DNA from: UBA5239 sp040394635
GTDB lineage: Bacteria; Verrucomicrobiota; Lentisphaeria; Victivallales; Victivallaceae
Reading direction: 5' to 3'
Length of the DNA stretch: 64,000 bases
Assembly (NCBI GenBank): GCA_040394635.1
Contig: JBEBRW010000004.1
Location: forward strand, 1-64,000
Part shown: positions 51,190 to 56,998 of the stretch, one piece after another
How positions within the stretch are numbered: position 1 is the stretch's first letter
How the letters are laid out: each line of letters starts with the position of its first letter
Program-made: the position numbers and the translations under genes
Notes under the pieces: model-generated
Told to the model about the DNA's origin: nothing
The model's input: only the letters and a program-made list of their open reading frames with translations
Databases searched by the model: none

Positions 51190-51280
51190 AAAACAGTAAC
51201 ATGCCACCGGCTGCTTGGCCGGGCGTGGTCCGCGGCGAAACGCGGGCGCTCGCAGAGCGAAATTCGGAGGCAAAAAATGA
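51169..51280 (+). repeat. Junction element, copy D, flanked by a 21-bp direct repeat
   Basis: The sequences at 51169-51189 and 51260-51280 match at 20 of 21 positions (CGGAGGCAAAAAATGA is shared) and carry a ribosome-binding site and ATG. Between them, 51198-51263 is a short-form element with the stems CCGGC/GCCGG, CCGCG/CGCGG and GCTC/GAGC. The arrangement looks like an insertion with target duplication or a recombination scar. Confidence 0.85.
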
Positions 51281-51876
51281 GTAAAGCACCTTCCGTTTAT
51301 AAACTGGTCGGCTACCAGCGGAATTTGATCGCATTGTGGTTGATCTATCATATCGTAGTGTTGCTCGCGGTCTGTATCGGTGCATATTTTGCCTACCGGT
51401 ACATGCTGATGCCGGACCGGGTGCTGGTGCTCGGCCGCGACCGCAATATCTATATCGGCAACTCGGCTCCGGTGGAGTCTGGATTAGTGCTGGAAGATAT
51501 CGCGCTACGGGCGGCATATACGGTGCTGTCACGGAGATACGACTACCAGAATGACCGTACACTGGAGATGATTTTCACCAAGCGCGGCCAGGGCCAAGCG
51601 AAGTCTTATTTGAGTGGGACGCAGGAGCTTTTCAAGGAGCGTCAATTGTTTCAGGAAATTGACTCCTGCGAGGTGCAATATTCGAAAAAGGACGGTCAGT
51701 ATTTCGCGCTGGTAAAGGGCGTTTTAAGGAGAAACGGCGTGTATTTTGGGCACCCGTATACGCAGATGCGGGACTTCGCGCTGATCATGCGTTTGGAGCG
51801 TTCGCAAAGTAACTACGAGCTGCCGTTCAAGGTGGCCGGAATGAAATATTTTGAGGAGGAAACAGAGAATGAATGA
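51277..51876 (+). CDS. VirB8/TraE-like periplasmic core protein, first copy
   Basis: This 199-residue protein has one N-terminal membrane helix (ALWLIYHIVVLLAVCIGAYF) and a periplasmic domain of the TraE/VirB8 type with the order: short strand (RVLVLGRDRNIYIG), helices, a strand-loop pattern (EVQYSKKDGQYFALVKGVLR) and a closing strand (ELPFKVAGMKYFEEE). GGAGG with 7-nt spacing comes from the second arm of the direct repeat. It overlaps the next gene, which has the same architecture, so the element has two consecutive TraE-like proteins. Confidence 0.75.
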   Translation: MSKAPSVYKLVGYQRNLIALWLIYHIVVLLAVCIGAYFAYRYMLMPDRVLVLGRDRNIYIGNSAPVESGLVLEDIALRAAYTVLSRRYDYQNDRTLEMIFTKRGQGQAKSYLSGTQELFKERQLFQEIDSCEVQYSKKDGQYFALVKGVLRRNGVYFGHPYTQMRDFALIMRLERSQSNYELPFKVAGMKYFEEETENE

Positions 51877-52456
51877 CCCCAGTTATAAAAGTAAAAACAA
51901 GCTGTTGTCGAGAGTAATGATGGTGTATATCCCGCTGTCGTTTTTGACACCGGTGATGATGTACCAGCTCCGCGACAACAACCGCCTGATCGTCATCGAC
52001 GGACGGCATTCGTACCACATCACCGAGTACGCCGATAAGGAAAAGCTGGTTCAGCTTTACGAGTACACGGCGCGTCTGGCGACTGATGCGTTCCTGATGC
52101 GGAATCCGAACGGTCTCGACCGGGCGGTACTGTTCGACGAAATGTATGTCGGCAAGGCCCGCCAGACGGCATTGGATCAATTGCGTTCGGAGATCGTCCA
52201 GTTCGGCAGCAACGAGATTCACCAGAAGGTCGAGATCCTGAACATCAAAGTATTGCAGGCCGACAGCCGCAAATCGTTTGTGCGGATCGAAGGTCAGCTT
52301 ATCCGGTCGTTCACGCAGGACGGCGAGCGCGGTACATATGCGGTGAAGTTCGAGGCCGCGATGAGCCTCGCAACAAACTATGACCTTGCCAAAAATGCGG
52401 TTTACCCGTTCGTGGTCACGGAGATGACATATCGACAAGATGAAATAAAGCAATAG
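51869..52456 (+). CDS. VirB8/TraE-like periplasmic core protein, second copy
   Basis: This 195-residue protein from ATG at 51869 (behind GAGGAGG, inside the previous gene) has one N-terminal hydrophobic helix (VMMVYIPLSFLTPVMMYQL) and a periplasmic domain in the same order as its neighbour: RLIVIDGRHSYHIT, helices, VEILNIKVLQADSRKSFVRI, and the final AVYPFVVTEMTY. Identity between the two is low. A heteromeric VirB8 layer is possible. Confidence 0.75.
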   Translation: MNDPSYKSKNKLLSRVMMVYIPLSFLTPVMMYQLRDNNRLIVIDGRHSYHITEYADKEKLVQLYEYTARLATDAFLMRNPNGLDRAVLFDEMYVGKARQTALDQLRSEIVQFGSNEIHQKVEILNIKVLQADSRKSFVRIEGQLIRSFTQDGERGTYAVKFEAAMSLATNYDLAKNAVYPFVVTEMTYRQDEIKQ

Positions 52457-52526
52457 TTTCGGCTTCGCCGACCAGCGTATTCGTCGCTGGACCACGCCCG
52501 GGTAGCACCCGGTGGCGAATTTCTTA
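52456..52526. repeat. Junction element, copy E (short form)
   Basis: Stems TCGGC/GCCGA, CCAGCG/CGCTGG and CCGGGT/ACCCGG follow one another; read on the minus strand it begins GAAATTCGCCACCGGGTGCT, almost identical to the start of copy F on the plus strand. It fills the gap between the second VirB8-like gene and VirB9. Confidence 0.8.
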
Positions 52527-52551
52527 AACTCAAAATATATGGAGGATTATT

Positions 52552-53529
52552 ATGTTAAGATTTTTATTATTTGCTATTACGACTAGTAGCGCTATTATTG
52601 TGAATGCCGGCAACATTGAAAAAATGAACCAGTTCCGGGAATTCCGTCTTACCCAAGGCGAGATTTATACCGTCAAAGTCAAAAAAGGAGACGGCGTCAC
52701 CACCGTGACTTTTCCCTCGGAAATTTCCAAGTTGGCCGGCGTAAATGTCGCGTCCGACAATTCCGGCGATTTCCTGATCGCCGCCAAAGCCGGAAGTTAC
52801 TACTTTAATCTGGTAGCACTGAAGCCCAAAGCATCCGGCACATTGACCGTGGTTTTCAACCGCAAAACCTATATCCTGCATCTCGTCCACGACGAAAACG
52901 AAGCCTATTCGGCGGTAAACTTCACCGGTGCCGGTGGCGGCGGTCGCACCATATCAAGCGGCGGCAAAGTCACTCCGGCGCGATTATTGTCGCTGATCGA
53001 CCTGTCAAAAGCATACGACCTGATGATGCTTCGTTATCCACACGAACTGCAGGACTCCATCCGGGCAAAAAATCACCGGATTTTTGAATTCGAAAAATTC
53101 AAAATCGAGCTGCTGGAAGTCATCCGTTATAATACCGACGATACGCTGGTCTTCAAAGTATTGATGCACAATCCCACCGCAGAAGAAATTCCCTACGATA
53201 AGTTCAGTTTTTCGGTCCGGGTCGCCGGTAAACCCTACCACATGAGCGCCGCCGACGCGAGCGGAATCATGCCCCCAAAATCCGCGACCTGGGCCTTTTT
53301 TGCCGTCACCGGCACGACTACCGGCGGCCGGAATAACCTCGCTCCGGACAATGATTTCATCATCGGAGTGACTTGCCGGTATATGGAAAACGAACTGATC
53401 ATAAGGACAAACGAACAGCATGAAAATACGCCTCAGATTGAAACACCGTCCACCGAAAACCACTCCGGACCGGAGGAAGCATTGGAGACTCCCACCAATG
53501 AAATTTCCGTGGAAGAAGTAGGAGAATGA
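52552..53529 (+). CDS. VirB9/TraK-like secretin-type core protein
   Basis: This 325-residue protein has a signal peptide (LRFLLFAITTSSAIIVNAG) and a beta-rich body of two halves, with TraK/VirB9-like blocks (TVKVKKGDGVTTVTFPSEIS near residue 45; FEKFKIELLEVIRYNTDDTL near 180) and an acidic disordered tail. VirB9/TraK forms the outer-membrane core complex with VirB7 and VirB10. GGAGG precedes the ATG. It overlaps the VirB10-like frame region, so the two are probably translated together. Confidence 0.8.
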   Translation: MLRFLLFAITTSSAIIVNAGNIEKMNQFREFRLTQGEIYTVKVKKGDGVTTVTFPSEISKLAGVNVASDNSGDFLIAAKAGSYYFNLVALKPKASGTLTVVFNRKTYILHLVHDENEAYSAVNFTGAGGGGRTISSGGKVTPARLLSLIDLSKAYDLMMLRYPHELQDSIRAKNHRIFEFEKFKIELLEVIRYNTDDTLVFKVLMHNPTAEEIPYDKFSFSVRVAGKPYHMSAADASGIMPPKSATWAFFAVTGTTTGGRNNLAPDNDFIIGVTCRYMENELIIRTNEQHENTPQIETPSTENHSGPEEALETPTNEISVEEVGE

Positions 53530-53531
53530 CT

Positions 53532-54704
53532 ATGAATTTACGCGAAGTAACCAAAAAATTACGGAGCCCGATGGGCAAAGCCCTGGTCTTTCTGATTGCG
53601 GTCATCATTCTGACGTTGGCGGCGATTCCGTTTCTGATGCGCGATGACGCCGGTAAGCTTGAAGCTGGCGACACTGAAAGCCGAGCGGAGGGTAGTTATG
53701 ACATACCCGGTACGGTCAAACCGATCCAAAGCGGCAAACGTTCCGGTGATGGTAAAGTCGTCGAGAAGAAAAATCCGGGCGTGATTACCGAGGGTAAATC
53801 GGTACGTCCGCCGACAACTCCGCGTGCTCCGGTTGAACGTTCGAAAGGTGCGGATTTCAGGACGACGGTACGCAATACGGCACCGCCGTCCGGCCCGACA
53901 ATCACTGTCATTGATGGTGAGAATTCCAGCAACAACAACGTATTCGTCTCGGAACGTTTCGCGCCATACGGCAGGATGATTTCCTGCAAGATGATCAATA
54001 CGGTCGAGTCCGGAAATACCCAGACGCCGTTGATCGCGGTTGTGTCTGAGGATTTGTGGTGGACCAATACCAGCGGCGAGAAGAAACTGATCATTCCTGC
54101 GGGAACCGAGGTGCATGGATCGATAGACGGTTCAAAGCCGATTCGTAATCGTCTGGTGACAGGAAATAACTTTGTCCTGGTCTGGCAGGCTGGCAGTGGT
54201 ATGGTTGGTTTCGAGCTCCAGCTCAAGGGTATTGCATTGGAAAAATCCACATATCCGGATAATCAGATGCTGGCAACAATTAGCGATATGTCGGCGGGCA
54301 TTCCCGGACAAGTGGTTTCGAACGAAAACCTATCCAAATTCATGATGTATACGCTGGCGTTCGCGCAGGGCGTGGCGCAAGGGTATCAGACCACCGAAGT
54401 CTATTCCGATTCGGGAGTGACGATTTCCACGCAGGACGGCACCACGAAAAGCGCAATTGCCCGCGGTACGGAAACTCTGGCGCAGGTTATGCTTCAGGAC
54501 GTTTCGCAGATGATCGCCAAGGAATCGTACTACATCCGGGTGGCAGCCGGGACGGAATTCTATTTGTTCGTGCAACAGGTGATCAACCTGGACGACGCCA
54601 AAGTCGCGGACACACTGCTGAACCAACTCGAAGAAAAAAAGAGCCAGAGCGAACAACCCCGGCAGTCGCATCGCAACGTTTTAAACTCATTTTCACAAAA
54701 ATAA
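53532..54704 (+). CDS. VirB10/TraB-like outer-inner membrane bridging protein
   Basis: This 390-residue protein has a short cytoplasmic N terminus, a membrane helix (KALVFLIAVIILTLAAIPFL) and a long Pro/Lys-rich periplasmic linker. The TraB/VirB10 beta-barrel domain follows (ISCKMINTVESGNTQTPLIA, KKLIIPAGTEVHGSID, RVAAGTEFYLFVQQVINL). The ATG at 53532 has AGGAG 7 nt upstream; the ATG at 53526 is too close to it. VirB10 spans both membranes and gates transfer. An unannotated gap with junction element F follows. Confidence 0.9.
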   Translation: MNLREVTKKLRSPMGKALVFLIAVIILTLAAIPFLMRDDAGKLEAGDTESRAEGSYDIPGTVKPIQSGKRSGDGKVVEKKNPGVITEGKSVRPPTTPRAPVERSKGADFRTTVRNTAPPSGPTITVIDGENSSNNNVFVSERFAPYGRMISCKMINTVESGNTQTPLIAVVSEDLWWTNTSGEKKLIIPAGTEVHGSIDGSKPIRNRLVTGNNFVLVWQAGSGMVGFELQLKGIALEKSTYPDNQMLATISDMSAGIPGQVVSNENLSKFMMYTLAFAQGVAQGYQTTEVYSDSGVTISTQDGTTKSAIARGTETLAQVMLQDVSQMIAKESYYIRVAAGTEFYLFVQQVINLDDAKVADTLLNQLEEKKSQSEQPRQSHRNVLNSFSQK

Positions 54705-54773
54705 ACCCGCCACCGGGTGCTACCCGGACGCAGTCCAGCGCGCGGACAGCGCTGGTCGCGCAAAGCGCGAAAC
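54703..54773 (+). repeat. Junction element, copy F (short form)
   Basis: AAACCCGCCACCGGGTGCTA opens a series of stems CCGGGT/ACCCGG, CCAGCGC/GCGCTGG and CGCG/GCGCG. It is oriented opposite to copies C and E. It lies between the VirB10 stop and the ribosome-binding site of the lipoprotein gene. Confidence 0.8.
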
Positions 54774-54789
54774 CAAGGAGAAAAAAATT

Positions 54790-55425
54790 ATGTCTAAAAA
54801 GAAAATCATTGCCATCGTATCTGTAACATCCATTATCGGCGCAACCTTAACCGGTTGCTGGACCAAAGCGGAGCCGCCGCTGAAACCGCAGGAATTCGCT
54901 CACGTACCGGTATTTGTCGCCGCCGGCGCCATTCCCGGCGACAGCCAGGAAAAAGTCCTTTATGATTCCCAACTCAAAGCCTACGCCGTGGGCCGCTACA
55001 TCGACCCCGCCAATGGCACGGTGATGCACGAACAGCATACCGTCTACCGCATCGAACAAATGCCGCGCTGGAACCTGATGCCCCAGCCCGACGCCGACCC
55101 GGTAATGCTGGCCCAGCGCCAACAACAGGAACGCTACGCCGATGCCTTGTCCGGTCAGCTCTCACTTGCCGTCCGCGACATGCAGACAGCCAAGGATCAG
55201 GTCGAGTTGCTTATAGCCAAGCAGTCCAACGACCAGGAACGTGCCGCCGAATTGCAGGCCAAACTGGACGACATGACCAAAAAATTCGGCACGGTCTCCG
55301 ACAACGTCCTGAAGTCGTCCGAAACCATTCGCAAACTCGAATCCGAGCTCCGCAAGCTCCAGAAAGAAAGCGAAGTCATGAAGCTCCAACTCAAACGCAA
55401 CCGGGAGTTCCTCAATGAAAAATAA
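54790..55425 (+). CDS. Lipoprotein with C-terminal coiled coil (VirB7/TraV position)
   Basis: This 211-residue protein has a lipoprotein signal (SKKKIIAIVSVTSIIGATLT then GC, lipobox Cys at residue 23), a proline-rich middle with YAVGRYIDPANGTVMHEQHT, and a coiled coil over the last 90 residues (VELLIAKQSNDQERAAELQA, SETIRKLESELRKLQKESEV). It follows VirB9 and VirB10, the TraV position in F-like systems, so it may be the outer-membrane lipoprotein of the core complex. The coiled coil is not usual for TraV. Confidence 0.72.
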   Translation: MSKKKIIAIVSVTSIIGATLTGCWTKAEPPLKPQEFAHVPVFVAAGAIPGDSQEKVLYDSQLKAYAVGRYIDPANGTVMHEQHTVYRIEQMPRWNLMPQPDADPVMLAQRQQQERYADALSGQLSLAVRDMQTAKDQVELLIAKQSNDQERAAELQAKLDDMTKKFGTVSDNVLKSSETIRKLESELRKLQKESEVMKLQLKRNREFLNEK

Positions 55426-55633
55426 CTGGTGCAGATGGCTGATTCTGTTCTGGCTGTTCCTGCTGACATTAGTGGTATTCGTCCTGATCTCCAAAACCTA
55501 TGAACTCGAAGAAAATCAGAAAGAGCAGCAGGAAATCCTGATTCATCAGACCGAGATCATCGCCCTGAACACCGTCATGCTCCGCGCCCTGGTCCTGCCG
55601 GATGATAAGGAATCGGAGGTTATAAACAAATGA
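55415..55633 (+). CDS. Small single-pass membrane protein
   Basis: A 72-residue protein with one N-terminal membrane helix (WLILFWLFLLTLVVFVLISK) and a helical polar C terminus (ELEENQKEQQEILIHQTEII). Its start overlaps the lipoprotein gene by 11 bp, supporting translation coupling. No family recognised. The helix pair with the preceding coiled-coil lipoprotein may indicate interaction across the periplasm. Confidence 0.68.
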   Translation: MKNNWCRWLILFWLFLLTLVVFVLISKTYELEENQKEQQEILIHQTEIIALNTVMLRALVLPDDKESEVINK

Positions 55634-55727
55634 TATCTGTTTTCAATTCTATCCGAGGGCCGCCGATTTACTTGTCCCCCGTCGGAAAGCTCTAATAATT
55701 CCAGGTTTTATCACAAATGAGGTTACA

Positions 55728-56198
55728 ATGAATAAGATCAATCAGAATCAGCTCGAAAAAATTGAAAAGTTGTATAAAAACGGTCAGGTGGATATTCCTT
55801 CCAGAAAGTTTCTTGAAACGATGAGTTCCATGGAATTGGAGGAATTTATCGGCAAGGCTGCCAGAGCCCCGAAAGGGTCGCATACGCCTTTGAGTAAGAA
55901 ATTTGCCAAGTCGTTGATCGCTTTGATTCACAAAGGCTATTTGGATATCTCTGTGGAAGATCTGGAATTTATGAGTGAAGAAACGGGATGGAAATATTAC
56001 TGGATGGGCAACAGGCCGGATTTCAGCGGGCTGAACTGTACTCAGCGGCAGTGCAAACGGATCCGGGTGATGATGAAGGAAAATCTCATCGACCCCATCT
56101 CGGAAAATGAACTCAAAAGTCTCTCTTTCAAGGACGCGGTAACGCTGATCCGGAAGGGAGAGGAACAGGTAATGAAACGTAAAACCAGGAGGGCATAA
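55728..56198 (+). CDS. Three-repeat protein of the transfer operon, upstream of ParA
   Basis: This 156-residue soluble protein is three copies of a roughly 45-residue repeat with the pattern Q-x3-I/L-x2-L-x3-G-x-hydrophobic, then L-x2-M/L-S-x3-E/A. Examples are QLEKIEKLYKNGQVDIPSRK, KSLIALIHKGYLDISVEDLE and KRIRVMMKENLIDPISENEL. The same repeat recurs many times in the protein at 56999. GAGG precedes the ATG. It ends 1 bp before the ParA-like gene. No named family is assigned. Confidence 0.72.
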   Translation: MNKINQNQLEKIEKLYKNGQVDIPSRKFLETMSSMELEEFIGKAARAPKGSHTPLSKKFAKSLIALIHKGYLDISVEDLEFMSEETGWKYYWMGNRPDFSGLNCTQRQCKRIRVMMKENLIDPISENELKSLSFKDAVTLIRKGEEQVMKRKTRRA

Positions 56199-56199
56199 T

Positions 56200-56991
56200 A
56201 TGTCGTTATTATTTATAACAGCGGGTACCAAGGGCGGTATCGGCAAAACCATGACCGCTACGATGTTGGCCGATACCGCATTGCTCAACAATATGCAGGT
56301 CGTCTTGTACGACTGCGACAATGAGAATGAATCGCTGAAAAACTCTTATCTCACTCCGGCGGAAAACTGCCGGATTGAAACCGTAAGAATGTTAAGCGAC
56401 GAAGTCGATATGGATTATCCGTTGGACTTCGTGGTCAATGACATCATCCGTACCGAAAGCGGTTCGAAAAATAAATCGCAAAATGTTTATATCGTCGATA
56501 TGAAGGCGGGAACAACCCATTACACGCTGGAATGGCTGGAAGAATTTCCGTTTGACGATATCCGCGCGCAGGGAATCAAAATCTACATCGTCGGCTGTAT
56601 TACCGCCGATTTCGACAGCGTGTACACGTTGTCGCGCTGGATCGCCCGTTTCACAGAAGATATGCTGGAACAGAAACTGCACTTTTTGATCGTAAAAAAT
56701 CCCTTTCAGGGGAATAATTTCGACTGCTATGAAGAAGTTCTGGCCGACAGCATGGAGGGGGAATCGGGTTCGAATCTGGTGATTGAACTGCCTGATTTCG
56801 GACGCCGTTATTCCAAAAGGTTGAAGGATCATCATACGACATTCGGGCAGGTGGCGACCGGAAAAACGGTAATAAAACAGTTTGATTTTATGGACAGACA
56901 CCGGGTTGACATAGGGTTTCAAAGAGTAAAGAAGGCATTTGAAGCCGTTTGGGCGCCGCCGCCGCCGGCGTCTGAAGAATCGAAGCAGTGA
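56200..56991 (+). CDS. ParA/MinD-like ATPase
   Basis: This 263-residue protein has the deviant Walker A KGGIGKT at residues 11-17 with the signature lysine, a YIVDMKAGT switch region near 97 and the IVGCITADFDSVYTLSRWI block. Its C-terminal tail is Pro/Glu-rich. ParA-like proteins next to transfer genes, such as VirC1, place the relaxosome or coupling protein at the cell pole. Classical partition is less likely because the ParB-like gene is 33 kb away on the other strand. AGGAGG precedes the ATG, and the gene is sandwiched between two proteins with the same repeat family. Confidence 0.82.
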   Translation: MSLLFITAGTKGGIGKTMTATMLADTALLNNMQVVLYDCDNENESLKNSYLTPAENCRIETVRMLSDEVDMDYPLDFVVNDIIRTESGSKNKSQNVYIVDMKAGTTHYTLEWLEEFPFDDIRAQGIKIYIVGCITADFDSVYTLSRWIARFTEDMLEQKLHFLIVKNPFQGNNFDCYEEVLADSMEGESGSNLVIELPDFGRRYSKRLKDHHTTFGQVATGKTVIKQFDFMDRHRVDIGFQRVKKAFEAVWAPPPPASEESKQ

Positions 56992-56998
56992 GGCCGTT

